Below are positions 34,645 through 43,071 of a stretch of 64,000 nucleotides of DNA, piece after piece; the first letter of the stretch is position 1, and every line of letters begins with the position of its first letter. A program made the translations under genes and the position numbers. The notes under the pieces were generated by a model that was not told the origin of the DNA, did not search any database, and saw only the letters and a list, made by a program, of their open reading frames with translations. Origin of the DNA: Sulfuriferula thiophila (lineage in GTDB: Bacteria; Pseudomonadota; Gammaproteobacteria; Burkholderiales; Sulfuriferulaceae); the NCBI RefSeq assembly GCF_003864975.1, contig NZ_BHGL01000006.1, forward strand, positions 413,380 through 477,379, given 5' to 3'.

Positions 34645-35421
34645 ATGATGAGACGATTGCGTACAGCATGGCGCTTGCCGGCTGTGCAGGCATTGTTGCT
34701 GCAAATCCTTGCCGGTTGCCTGCTTGGGTTGTTGTTGGTTATGTGGTGGTATTTTATCCCTGCAGTTCTCGTTTCGACTGGTATTGCAGTCCTGCTGCAA
34801 GGAGTCATCGCTGCATTGCTGGCGCGTTGGCGCAAACTGGCTGTCTGGTGGTGGGTAATTCAACTGTTTTTTCCTATGGCGTTGTTTCTTGCAATGGCCC
34901 TGCATCTTCCCCCCGTTGTTTTTTTAGCTGCATTTCTATTATTTCTCCTGCTGTACTGGCATACATTCCGTACCCAGGTTCCCTATTACCCTTCCAGTTT
35001 TGCCGTGTGGGAAGCTGTTGCGCAATTGTTGCCCACGGATCGAAGCATTCGCATGGTGGATATAGGTAGCGGTTTGGGTGGGCTGGTGCTGAATTTATCG
35101 TCCAGACGGCTGGATAGTGAGATAATGGGGGTGGAGTTGGCGCCATTGCCCTGGCTGATTAGCTGGTTGCGTGCGCGTCTATCGAACAGCAGAGGTCGTT
35201 TTATTCGCGCGGATTATGTTGATCTGGATTTATCGCAGTTCGATGTGGTCTTTGCGTATTTGTCTCCCGCTGTGATGTCTGCTTTATGGGATAAAGCGCA
35301 AGCAGAAATGCGGCCTGGTTCCATGTTGCTCAGCAATGAATTTAAGATAGAGCATCATGCAGCCGACAGGGTGATTCAAACCGAACGGATGCGTACCCCG
35401 CTTTACGCATGGTATATTTAG
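34645..35421 (+). CDS. Membrane-anchored SAM methyltransferase, FAM173-like
   Basis: The protein (258 residues from this ATG) has about three hydrophobic segments in its first 115 residues, then a class I methyltransferase domain with VDIGSGLGGLVLNL, GVELAPLPWLISWLRARL and a late stretch VVFAYLSPAVMSALWDKAQ. The last motif and the membrane anchor recall the FAM173/ATPSC-KMT lysine methyltransferases. The start could also be the TTG at 34618. It lies between flhC and motA on the same strand; a link to motility is only suggested by position. Confidence 0.75.
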   Translation: MMRRLRTAWRLPAVQALLLQILAGCLLGLLLVMWWYFIPAVLVSTGIAVLLQGVIAALLARWRKLAVWWWVIQLFFPMALFLAMALHLPPVVFLAAFLLFLLLYWHTFRTQVPYYPSSFAVWEAVAQLLPTDRSIRMVDIGSGLGGLVLNLSSRRLDSEIMGVELAPLPWLISWLRARLSNSRGRFIRADYVDLDLSQFDVVFAYLSPAVMSALWDKAQAEMRPGSMLLSNEFKIEHHAADRVIQTERMRTPLYAWYI

Positions 35422-35440
35422 TCATATTGTCGTGAAACAT

Positions 35441-35467
35441 TTAAGTTACTTCGTTTGAAGTCGACAT
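35441..35467 (+). promoter_or_regulatory. Possible sigma-28 promoter upstream of motA
   Basis: TTAAGTTA, an 11-base spacer and GTCGACAT match 11 of 16 consensus positions of TAAAGTTT-N11-GCCGATAA. Spacing is exact but identity is modest. It lies 113 bases upstream of motA, which is often under sigma-28. Confidence 0.35.
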
Positions 35468-35484
35468 TATCTTGTGTAAGATAA
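35467..35484 (+). terminator. Short hairpin with T run between the methyltransferase gene and motA
   Basis: Seven-base arms TTATCTT and AAGATAA flank GTGT and are followed by GTTTTT. It starts 46 bases after the methyltransferase stop. The stem is AT-rich and short, so termination would be weak. It partly overlaps the possible sigma-28 promoter. Confidence 0.4.
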
Positions 35485-35579
35485 GTTTTTAGCAGCATCG
35501 ATATAGAGCAATGGATCCTCGATCATGATGAAGATAATAATGACGAAAGGTTTATCCTTTCTTTTCCCGGGAGCGACGA

Positions 35580-36440
35580 GTGTTAGTAATTGTTGGCTAT
35601 GTAGTCGTGCTAGGCTCCGTCTTTGGCGGTTTTGCCTTGGCGGGTGGGCATTTGGCAGCCTTATTTCAACCACTGGAATTGCTGATGATCGGCGGCGGTG
35701 CCGCAGGTGCTTTTTTTGTTGGAAATAATGCCAAGTCTGTAAAAGCGACGATGAAAGCATTGCCGTCGATATTCAAAGGCTCAAAGTATACTAAAGCCCT
35801 TTATATGGATTTGCTGGCATTATTATTTGAGATTCTAAGCAAAGTTCGCAAGGAAGGATTAATGTCCATCGAGGGTGACATTGAAAATCCTGAGGCGAGT
35901 CCGCTTTTCAGTAAATATCCTTCGATTGTGCATGATCATCATATAACCGAGTTCATGACTGATTATCTGCGTTTAATGGTATCCGGCAATATGGATGCAT
36001 TCCAGATCGAGAATTTGATGGATAACGAACTGGATACCCACCACCATGAAGGTGCGGTGGCGGCACATTGCATTGCCAAGTTGGGTGATGGTTTGCCTGC
36101 GTTCGGTATTGTTGCCGCTGTTATGGGTGTAGTGCACACGATGGAATCAGTGGGTGCACCACCGGCTGAGTTGGGTATGTTGATTGCCCATGCTCTGGTG
36201 GGTACATTCTTGGGTATTTTGCTGGCCTATGGCTTCGTTGGGCCGCTTTCAGGTTTGATGGAACAGAAGCTGGATGAGTCGAGCAAAATGTTTCAATGTA
36301 CCAAGATTACTTTATTAGCAAGTTTGAATGGCTATGCGCCCGCGCTGGCAGTTGAGTTCGGGCGTAAAGTGCTTTATTCGACCGAGCGCCCAAGTTTCCT
36401 TGAACTTGAAGAGCATGTTAAGCAAGCCAAATCCAAGTAA
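35580..36440 (+). CDS. motA: Flagellar motor stator protein MotA
   Basis: The 286-residue protein has four membrane segments and the MotA start LVIVGYVVVLGSVFGGF, a cytoplasmic loop with charged residues (KVRKEGLMSIEGDIENPEAS), and the pore-lining PAFGIVAAVMGVV and VGTFLGILLAYG segments. The start is a GTG preceded by GGGAG. It forms the proton channel of the stator with MotB, 19 bases downstream. Confidence 0.97.
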   Translation: MLVIVGYVVVLGSVFGGFALAGGHLAALFQPLELLMIGGGAAGAFFVGNNAKSVKATMKALPSIFKGSKYTKALYMDLLALLFEILSKVRKEGLMSIEGDIENPEASPLFSKYPSIVHDHHITEFMTDYLRLMVSGNMDAFQIENLMDNELDTHHHEGAVAAHCIAKLGDGLPAFGIVAAVMGVVHTMESVGAPPAELGMLIAHALVGTFLGILLAYGFVGPLSGLMEQKLDESSKMFQCTKITLLASLNGYAPALAVEFGRKVLYSTERPSFLELEEHVKQAKSK

Positions 36441-36459
36441 TCGTAAGTGAGAATAAATT

Positions 36460-37377
36460 ATGGCTGATGCGCGCCCCATTATCGTAAAGCGGATCAAGAA
36501 AACCGCTGGTGGTCATCATGGTGGTGCCTGGAAGATTGCCTATGCCGACTTTGTGACGGCGATGATGGCTTTCTTCTTGTTGATGTGGTTGCTGGGTTCA
36601 ACTGCAAAAGGTGATTTGAAAGGCATTTCCGAGTATTTCTCTACGCCGTTGAAAGTGGCTATGGCCGGAGGTTCTGGCAGTGGCGATAGTTCGAGCGTTA
36701 TTCAGGGTGGCGGCAAGGATTTGACGCGTAAAGATGGGCAGGTGAGTAAAGCGACTGATCCCGTACAGAAAAAAACTTACGATTTGAAGGCGGCACAAGC
36801 AGATCTGGAGAGGCTGGAAGCGGCGCGTTTGAAGGGCCTGAAGGCTAGCATAGAAAAGTCGATTGACGGGAACCCGATGCTTAAGCAGTTCAAAAAACAG
36901 TTGTTGCTTGATATCACTACAGAAGGGTTGCGCATACAGATTGTGGATGAAAAAAACCGTCCCATGTTTGCTTCAGCCAAAGCGGAGCTACAACCTTATA
37001 CCAAAGAAATCCTGCATGAAATAGGCAAGACGCTCAACGAAGTGCCAAACAAAATCACTTTATCCGGGCATACTGATGCTACGCCTTATGCTAATGGCGG
37101 CACCTCGTACAGTAACTGGGAGTTGTCAACGGATCGCGCCAATGCTTCACGGCGTGAATTGATCGCCGGTGGGATGGATGAGTCCAAGATGCTGCGAGTG
37201 GTCGGGCTGGCTTCTGCGATTCCTTTTGATAAGGAAAATCCGATGAATCCGATTAATCGTCGTATCAGCATTATTGTGATGAACAAGAAAACTGAAGATG
37301 CGGTGGTCAAGGACGGTGGAGTATTGTCAGCCAAAGATGAGCAGGAAGTGAGAGCCGCGCTGGCAACTACTAAATAG
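36460..37377 (+). CDS. motB: Flagellar motor stator protein MotB
   Basis: One membrane helix (about 27-48) contains the proton-binding aspartate Asp30 in AYADFVTAMMAFFLLMWLL, and the C-terminal half is an OmpA-like peptidoglycan-binding domain (LSGHTDATPYANGG, NWELSTDRANASRREL). It anchors the stator to the cell wall. It ends 26 bases from the convergent panC. Confidence 0.97.
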   Translation: MADARPIIVKRIKKTAGGHHGGAWKIAYADFVTAMMAFFLLMWLLGSTAKGDLKGISEYFSTPLKVAMAGGSGSGDSSSVIQGGGKDLTRKDGQVSKATDPVQKKTYDLKAAQADLERLEAARLKGLKASIEKSIDGNPMLKQFKKQLLLDITTEGLRIQIVDEKNRPMFASAKAELQPYTKEILHEIGKTLNEVPNKITLSGHTDATPYANGGTSYSNWELSTDRANASRRELIAGGMDESKMLRVVGLASAIPFDKENPMNPINRRISIIVMNKKTEDAVVKDGGVLSAKDEQEVRAALATTK

Positions 37378-37403
37378 TCGTTTGACGATAGCCGATCGGC
37401 CCG

Positions 37404-38231
37404 TTAGCTGTCAATTTCGATATTGTCTATAAGTCGTGTGCTTCCCAGGCGCGCCGCAACCAGTATTACCAGTTGCTTGCTGTCCGGGGATGGTATGGCG
37501 AGGCTGCTATCGCGAATGGCGACATAGTCAACTTGCCAGCCTTGTGTAGTGAGGTCGTCAATGGCGCGTTGTTCAATCTGCATGTGGTCATGCGCCCCTG
37601 CCAGAATCAGGTCTTTCATTTCTACTAATTTTGCGTAAAGTTGTGGCGCTGTACGTCGTTCGTCTGCACTCAGAAAGCCATTGCGTGAGGATAACGCCAA
37701 GCCGTCTTCTGCACGTATTGTTTCACCTGCCAGGAGTGTAACCGGTATGGCAAAATCAGCGACCATGCCGCGGATAATGGTTAGCTGCTGATAGTCTTTC
37801 CTGCCGAATACTGCAATTGTGGGTTGTATGATGTTGAATAACTTCATCACGATGGTGGCGACCCCGCGAAAATGTCCGGGGCGAAATGCACCGCATAGCT
37901 CATTGGCGACAGGGGGAGGTTCTACATGATAACTTTGCGGGGCAGGGAAGAGCTCCTCGACGCTGGGGGCAAACAAGACGTCCACACCCATGCTTTGCAA
38001 TAACTCAACATCATGCTCCATGGTGCGCGGATAGCGTGAATAATCTTCATTAACACCAAATTGCAATGGGTTGACAAAAATACTGACCACAACCTGGCTG
38101 GCTTGTTGACGTGCTTTTGCAACAAGTGCCAGGTGGCCAGCATGCAAGTTGCCCATGGTCGGGACAAAAGCGATATCGTTATGTTGTGCGCGCCAACTGC
38201 GCAGCGCCTGAATGCTGTGAATAATTTGCAT
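37404..38231 (-). CDS. panC: Pantoate-beta-alanine ligase (pantothenate synthetase)
   Basis: From the ATG at 38231 the 275-residue protein starts MQIIHSIQALRSW and holds the nucleotide-binding motif FVPTMGNLHAGHLALV and later GRKDYQQL and LALSSRNGFLS. It makes pantothenate from pantoate and beta-alanine. A longer frame upstream overlaps panB and is unlikely to be used. It lies four bases after panB on the same strand. Confidence 0.95.
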   Translation of the reverse strand: MQIIHSIQALRSWRAQHNDIAFVPTMGNLHAGHLALVAKARQQASQVVVSIFVNPLQFGVNEDYSRYPRTMEHDVELLQSMGVDVLFAPSVEELFPAPQSYHVEPPPVANELCGAFRPGHFRGVATIVMKLFNIIQPTIAVFGRKDYQQLTIIRGMVADFAIPVTLLAGETIRAEDGLALSSRNGFLSADERRTAPQLYAKLVEMKDLILAGAHDHMQIEQRAIDDLTTQGWQVDYVAIRDSSLAIPSPDSKQLVILVAARLGSTRLIDNIEIDS

Positions 38232-38235
38232 GTGT

Positions 38236-39033
38236 TTAGGTGGTGTAGAAGCTGTGTTTTTCCGCAGGGAATGTGCCTTGTTTGACCGCTGTGACATAGG
38301 CGGCGATAGCTGCGGCAATATCATTCGTATCGGCCATGAAATTGTGTGTAAAGCGCGGGGGCTTGCCCGGAGTTATCCCCAGCATGTCGTAGAGCACTAA
38401 TACCTGTCCATTACAGTCCACGCCTGCACCTATGCCTATGGTAGGTATGGTAATGGCATCGGTGACCTGTTTGGCTAAAGGCGCCGGGATGGCTTCAAGC
38501 ACTATCATGGCTGCACCCGCAGCAGTAAGTGCGTGCGCATCGTCAAGGAGTTGCTGAGCGGCAGACTCGGTTTTGCCCTGAACTTTGTAGCCGCCCATGC
38601 TGTTGACGGATTGGGGTAATAGTCCCAGATGTCCGCATACCGGAATACCGCGGGTGCTCAGGAATGCAACTGTCTCCATCATAACTGCACCCCCCTCAAT
38701 TTTCACGCAGTGCGCACCAGCAGCCAATAATGTACTGGCGGATTGCAAAGCCTGGGCCGGACTGGCTTGGTAGCTACCAAAAGGCAAGTCTGCAATGATC
38801 AGTGTTTTGGTTGCGCCTCGAGCAACAGCGGCGGTATGGTAAGCCATTTCGGTAAGGCTTACCGGCAGCGTCGAGCGCTGACCTTGTATTACCATGCCTA
38901 AAGAGTCGCCGACCAGAATGGCATCTACACCGCAGGCTTCAAGTTGTGCTGCAAAACTTGCGTCATAGCCCGTCAGGATGGCGAGCTTTTCACCTTGTGC
39001 AGCTCGTAGTTGTAAAGACAATAAATCAGCCAT
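38236..39033 (-). CDS. panB: 3-methyl-2-oxobutanoate hydroxymethyltransferase
   Basis: The 265-residue protein has the PanB motifs LTGYDASFAAQ, ILVGDSLGMVIQG and VKIEGG, and the late IGIGAGVDCNGQVLVLYDMLG. It uses methylene-tetrahydrofolate to form ketopantoate, the first pantothenate step. AGAGG precedes the ATG at 39033. It is cotranscribed with panC and, 10 bases upstream, the deoxynucleoside kinase gene. Confidence 0.95.
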   Translation of the reverse strand: MADLLSLQLRAAQGEKLAILTGYDASFAAQLEACGVDAILVGDSLGMVIQGQRSTLPVSLTEMAYHTAAVARGATKTLIIADLPFGSYQASPAQALQSASTLLAAGAHCVKIEGGAVMMETVAFLSTRGIPVCGHLGLLPQSVNSMGGYKVQGKTESAAQQLLDDAHALTAAGAAMIVLEAIPAPLAKQVTDAITIPTIGIGAGVDCNGQVLVLYDMLGITPGKPPRFTHNFMADTNDIAAAIAAYVTAVKQGTFPAEKHSFYTT

Positions 39034-39043
39034 AATTATCCTC

Positions 39044-39688
39044 TCACGCTGCTTGATTGAGAAACTCGCGCGGACTGCGCATGTTGGCAATTTGTTTTAT
39101 CAATAGGGCAAAGTGGTCATCATTGTCCACAAAATTGAAATGTTCGCAATTGACAATGAGCAGTGGTGCAGTTTCATAACGATGAAAGTACCGGGTGTAG
39201 CTGTCTGTCAGGCGTTCCAGATATTGGGAGCTAATGCTGTTTTCATAAGCGATGCCGCGTTTATGTACCCGCGCCAGTAAAACACTTGGCTTGGCCTGTA
39301 AATAAATTACCAGATCGGGTACCGGAGCCTGCGGTTGTAGTTCTTTATAAATTGTCTGGTAGAGGCGAAACTCATCATCATCGAGATTGAGTTCGGCGAA
39401 TAGCGGGTCTTTATCCAACAGGAAGTCGGCCACAATTGCGTTGTGAAACAAGTCGTTTTGTTGCAGGGCATTGACTTGGCCACTGCGCTGGAACAGAAAA
39501 AATAACTGGGTAGCCAGGGCGTGCCGTTTCGGATCCTGATAAAAACGTGTTATAAACGGATTTTCTTCCGCATTTTCCAGCAGTAATTCTGCATTCAAAT
39601 GTGCCGCCAATCGTTTAGCGAGGCTGGTTTTTCCTGCGCCTATCGGACCTTCAACTGCAATGTATGGGGATTTATTCAGTATGTTCAT
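39044..39688 (-). CDS. Deoxynucleoside kinase (dGK/dCK family)
   Basis: The 214-residue protein carries the P-loop GPIGAGKTS near residues 14-22, a FFLFQRSGQ helix and DLVIYLQAKPSVLLARVHKRG, typical of deoxyguanosine/deoxyadenosine kinases of the dNK fold. It salvages deoxynucleosides. It begins one base after the folK stop; a longer start inside folK is possible but less likely. It is a usual neighbour of folK and panB in betaproteobacteria. Confidence 0.88.
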   Translation of the reverse strand: MNILNKSPYIAVEGPIGAGKTSLAKRLAAHLNAELLLENAEENPFITRFYQDPKRHALATQLFFLFQRSGQVNALQQNDLFHNAIVADFLLDKDPLFAELNLDDDEFRLYQTIYKELQPQAPVPDLVIYLQAKPSVLLARVHKRGIAYENSISSQYLERLTDSYTRYFHRYETAPLLIVNCEHFNFVDNDDHFALLIKQIANMRSPREFLNQAA

Positions 39689-39689
39689 G

Positions 39690-40205
39690 CTATTGACGCT
39701 GCCAGTCATCCCCGACACGGTGCAAATCCTGATTGTGCGTCGCCTGTAAATAATCCACGGCTTGCCCGCGTCCGGGTATGGTGATGTCTGCGGTTATTTC
39801 TACGAGTGGCGCGAGAACAAATGCGCGTTCATGCATACGTGGGTGGGGCAAGGTCAGCCCGGCATCATGCTGCTGTAAATCATTATATAACAGCACATCC
39901 AGATCAATGACGCGCGGCGCATTGCGGAAGGTGCGTTCACGGCCAAATTGTTGTTCTATTTCCAGCAAGGCTGTCAGTAATTGCTGAGGTGTGAGCGAAG
40001 TCTGAATGTGCGCGACAGCATTGATGAAGTCGGGTTGGTCGGCATAGCCAACGGGTGCAGTCAGGTAAAGCGACGAGCGTGAGCAAAGACGAGTATGTGG
40101 CAAGGCCGCAATAGCGGTAAAGGCGCGTAGCACTTGTTGTGCCGAATCTGCCAGATTGCTACCGATTGCGACATACGCACTCGCCGGGATGGCAATGTTA
40201 GTCAT
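39690..40205 (-). CDS. folK: 6-hydroxymethyl-7,8-dihydropterin pyrophosphokinase
   Basis: The 171-residue protein starts AYVAIGSNLADSAQQV, then has the substrate loop FINAVAHIQT, the family signature GRERTFRNAPRVIDLDVLLY and LPHPRMHERAFVLAPL. It transfers pyrophosphate from ATP to the pterin in folate synthesis. Its start overlaps the end of pcnB by eight bases, so translation is coupled. Confidence 0.95.
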   Translation of the reverse strand: MTNIAIPASAYVAIGSNLADSAQQVLRAFTAIAALPHTRLCSRSSLYLTAPVGYADQPDFINAVAHIQTSLTPQQLLTALLEIEQQFGRERTFRNAPRVIDLDVLLYNDLQQHDAGLTLPHPRMHERAFVLAPLVEITADITIPGRGQAVDYLQATHNQDLHRVGDDWQRQ

Positions 40206-41553
40206 TGGTAGCTTGAGGCGCTGGATTAGGTTTTTTGGTGCGTCGGCGGCGTTTAGGTTTGCTGCTGGCAGGTTCTTTGATCAGCATGGCTGCACGTTGT
40301 GTCTCATCGGCTTCCTGGAACGTTGTCCACCAGTCAGCGAGTTCCTGATCGACTTCACCGCTTTCGGCACGTAACAGCAGGAAATCATATCCCGCGCGGA
40401 AACGAGGGTGTCCGAGCAGTCGATAAGGACGACTACCAGAGCGTTGGTCATAACGCGATTGCAGGCTCCATATCTCCTTCATCATGCCGTCCAGCCGGCG
40501 TGGAACCGCCAGTCGCGCACGCTGATGATCCAGCGTATCATCCATTGCGGCAAATAAGGCCGGGGCGGGTATTTCGCCGGCATCCAGGCGTTTCTGATAG
40601 TGAATCTGCAATTCATGCCAGAGCAGGCTGGCGAACAGGAATGCCGGTGATACTGATTTCCCGGCTTGTAAACGCTGGTCGGTATTATGTAATGCGGCAG
40701 TGATAAAGCGTTTGCCCTCATCCTGTTCAAGGATGCTGTCCAGCATAGGCAGCATGCCCTGATGCAAACCTTCTGCGCGCAATTGATGTACGGCGCGTAA
40801 GGCATGGCCGGATAAGAGCAGTTTCAGCATCTCATCAAAAAGTCGTGAAGGTGGCACATTAGTCAGTAGTTCAGCCAGTTCAGCAATGGGCGCGCGCGTG
40901 GTTTCATCGATATGGAAGTCGAGTTTAGCCGCGAAACGGGCTGCACGTAGCATACGAACCGGATCTTCACGATAACGTGTGGCCGGATCACCGATGATGC
41001 GCAAGGTCTTGCGTTTTATATCCGCGACACCGCCACGGTAATCCCATATTTCTTCTGTGCTGGGGTCGTAATACAGGGCGTTGACAGTAAAGTCGCGTCG
41101 CTCGGCATCACTTTCCTGATCACCGAAAACATTGTCGCGCACGATGCGACCGGTGTCGTCGGTAACATGGCTGCTGTCGTCTTCTTCAGTCACGGCGCTG
41201 GCACGGAAAGTCGATACTTCTATGGTGTCGCCACCACACATGACATGGACTAAGCGAAAGCGGCGCCCGATAATCCGTGAGCGACGAAACAGGTCGCGAA
41301 CCTGTTCGGGTGTGGCGTTTGTCGCGACGTCAAAATCTTTTGGTGTTTTGCTCAAAAGCAAATCACGTACTGCTCCGCCGACAACAAATGCACTGAAGCC
41401 GGCTTGTTGCAGAGTGTCAGTGACTTTTAGCGCGCAGGGTAATATTTGCACTCGCGTTAATCCGTGCTGACTAACGGGTATGCGCTGTAAGCGAGTCTTT
41501 TTCGTGGTGTGCGGTTTCTTACCCAAGATGCGTCGGATGAAGCTTTTAATCAT
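40198..41553 (-). CDS. pcnB: Poly(A) polymerase I
   Basis: The 451-residue protein has the nucleotidyltransferase motif FVVGGAVRDLLLSKTPKDFDV with catalytic aspartates, RRSRIIGRRFRLVHV, and the domain YREDPVRMLRAARFAAKL shared with tRNA CCA-adding enzymes. The Arg/Lys-rich tail (KPKRRRRTKKPNP) is typical of PcnB rather than of CCA enzymes. It adds 3' poly(A) tails that promote RNA decay. An in-frame GTG at 41565 is another possible start. Confidence 0.93.
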   Translation of the reverse strand: MIKSFIRRILGKKPHTTKKTRLQRIPVSQHGLTRVQILPCALKVTDTLQQAGFSAFVVGGAVRDLLLSKTPKDFDVATNATPEQVRDLFRRSRIIGRRFRLVHVMCGGDTIEVSTFRASAVTEEDDSSHVTDDTGRIVRDNVFGDQESDAERRDFTVNALYYDPSTEEIWDYRGGVADIKRKTLRIIGDPATRYREDPVRMLRAARFAAKLDFHIDETTRAPIAELAELLTNVPPSRLFDEMLKLLLSGHALRAVHQLRAEGLHQGMLPMLDSILEQDEGKRFITAALHNTDQRLQAGKSVSPAFLFASLLWHELQIHYQKRLDAGEIPAPALFAAMDDTLDHQRARLAVPRRLDGMMKEIWSLQSRYDQRSGSRPYRLLGHPRFRAGYDFLLLRAESGEVDQELADWWTTFQEADETQRAAMLIKEPASSKPKRRRRTKKPNPAPQATND

Positions 41554-41607
41554 GTATGAGAACACGCGTTATCATAACGCGTTTGGCCTGAGTGAATGTA
41601 GTGGTTA

Positions 41608-42273
41608 TTACTTGCGTAAGCTGATGCTTGGCCAGCCGCGTGCCTGAGCATGCGAATGCAGAGTGGGGTCGGCATCGACGGCGACCGGATTGCTGACCAG
41701 CTCCAATAACGGCAAGTCATTTAATGAATCGCTGTAGAACCAGCTTTGATCAAAGTCCTGCAATTGCTTGTTCTGATCTGTCAGCCATTCGTTCAGGCGC
41801 GTCACTTTACCTTCGCGGAAGCTGGGGGTGCCACTGACCTTGCCGGTGAATTGGCCCTGGATTTGTTCCGGTTCGGTAGCGATCAAATGCGGGATGCCAA
41901 ATGCCTGTGCAATCGGGGAAGTAACAAAACTGTTAGTGGCAGTGATGATGGCCACCAGATCAGCTTCGTCCAGGGCGCGATTGACCAAGTCACGTGCTGT
42001 CGCTGTGATCATAGGCTGGATTTTTTGTTGCATGAAGTCTGCGTGCCATGCATCGAGTTGCGCACGGGTATGCTGCGCTAATGGACGCAACTGAAAATCC
42101 AGAAACTCGTTAATATCTAATGTGCCAGCTTTGTACTGCTGGTAAAACTCGAGGTTGCGCGATTCATACAGGGCGCGGTCAACGATGCCACGCTCGATAA
42201 GGAATTGCCCCCATTCATAGTCGGAATCGCCAGCCAGCAGGGTGTTGTCTAGATCAAATAAAACAAGTTTCAT
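41608..42273 (-). CDS. HAD-superfamily phosphatase (HAD-IB, SerB-like)
   Basis: The 221-residue protein begins MKLVLFDLDNTLLAGDSDYE with the nucleophile and acid aspartates Asp7 and Asp9, motif II IITATNSF, and motif IV YSDSLNDLPLLELV. HAD-IB members include phosphoserine phosphatase; the substrate here is not certain. It lies six bases after bamD on the same strand and is regularly found near pcnB in betaproteobacteria. Confidence 0.85.
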   Translation of the reverse strand: MKLVLFDLDNTLLAGDSDYEWGQFLIERGIVDRALYESRNLEFYQQYKAGTLDINEFLDFQLRPLAQHTRAQLDAWHADFMQQKIQPMITATARDLVNRALDEADLVAIITATNSFVTSPIAQAFGIPHLIATEPEQIQGQFTGKVSGTPSFREGKVTRLNEWLTDQNKQLQDFDQSWFYSDSLNDLPLLELVSNPVAVDADPTLHSHAQARGWPSISLRK

Positions 42274-42279
42274 ATCAGA

Positions 42280-43071
42280 TTATAGTTCCCAGAAGCGCCA
42301 CCATGGTTTTTTACGATCGAAGTTACCACTGACATATTTACTGGTGGGAAAGTTCTTTTGTAATACCCGCAAAGCATCATCGCGCAGATCATTGGTACCC
42401 ATTGCATCATAGCTGCGGACCATGATGGCCAGGCCGAGTTCATTGGCGGGAGCCTGCGGGTAATGTATCAGTGCATATTGTGCGCGATTGGCAGCGGCGA
42501 CATAAGCGCCACGTTTATAATAATATTGAGCGACGTGAACTTCGTGCCAAGCCAGTGCATCCACCAGGTATTTCATACGCGCTATGGCATCTGGCGTGTA
42601 TTTGCTGTCCGGGAAGCGGGTGGAAAGTTCGCGGAATGATTCAAACGAACTGCTGGCAGAACGTGGGTCGCGTTCAGTCATATCCTGATCAGCGATACGT
42701 GCAAACAGGCTTTGATCTTCAGTGAAGTTCGCCAGGCCTTTTAAGTAGTAGGCATAATCAACATTTGGATGATTTGGATGCAACTTGATAAAACGATCGC
42801 ATGCAGCCACGGCTGATACAGGCTCATTGTCCTTATAATATGCATAAGCCACTTCGAGCTGGGCCTGTTGCGCATAGCGGCCATACGGATAGCGTGCCTC
42901 CAGCGTTTCGAATAGTTTGATAGACTTTTCATAACTACCCGAATTGAGCATGCTTTTAGCTTCGGAGTAAATTTTTTGTGCGGACCAATTTTTGGTTTCA
43001 TCATTGGTAGTTGGTGTGCTGCTGCAACCAACTAACCCAACTAGCAGTAAAACAAGTAAACTTCGTTTCAT
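42280..43071 (-). CDS. bamD: Outer membrane assembly lipoprotein BamD
   Basis: A lipoprotein signal peptide with lipobox LVGC (lipidated Cys16) precedes five tetratricopeptide-like repeats (SAQKIYSEAKSML, GRYAQQAQLEVAYAYYKDNE, and others) of BamD. It joins BamA and BamC in folding outer-membrane proteins. Its ATG overlaps by two bases the start of the divergent rluD (shared CATG). Confidence 0.95.
   Translation of the reverse strand: MKRSLLVLLLVGLVGCSSTPTTNDETKNWSAQKIYSEAKSMLNSGSYEKSIKLFETLEARYPYGRYAQQAQLEVAYAYYKDNEPVSAVAACDRFIKLHPNHPNVDYAYYLKGLANFTEDQSLFARIADQDMTERDPRSASSSFESFRELSTRFPDSKYTPDAIARMKYLVDALAWHEVHVAQYYYKRGAYVAAANRAQYALIHYPQAPANELGLAIMVRSYDAMGTNDLRDDALRVLQKNFPTSKYVSGNFDRKKPWWRFWEL

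Noticed and set aside
35525..35728. 67-codon plus-strand frame overlapping the start of motA
   Set aside because: It is out of frame with motA, and motA has a GTG start with a good binding site; the frame lacks any family signature.
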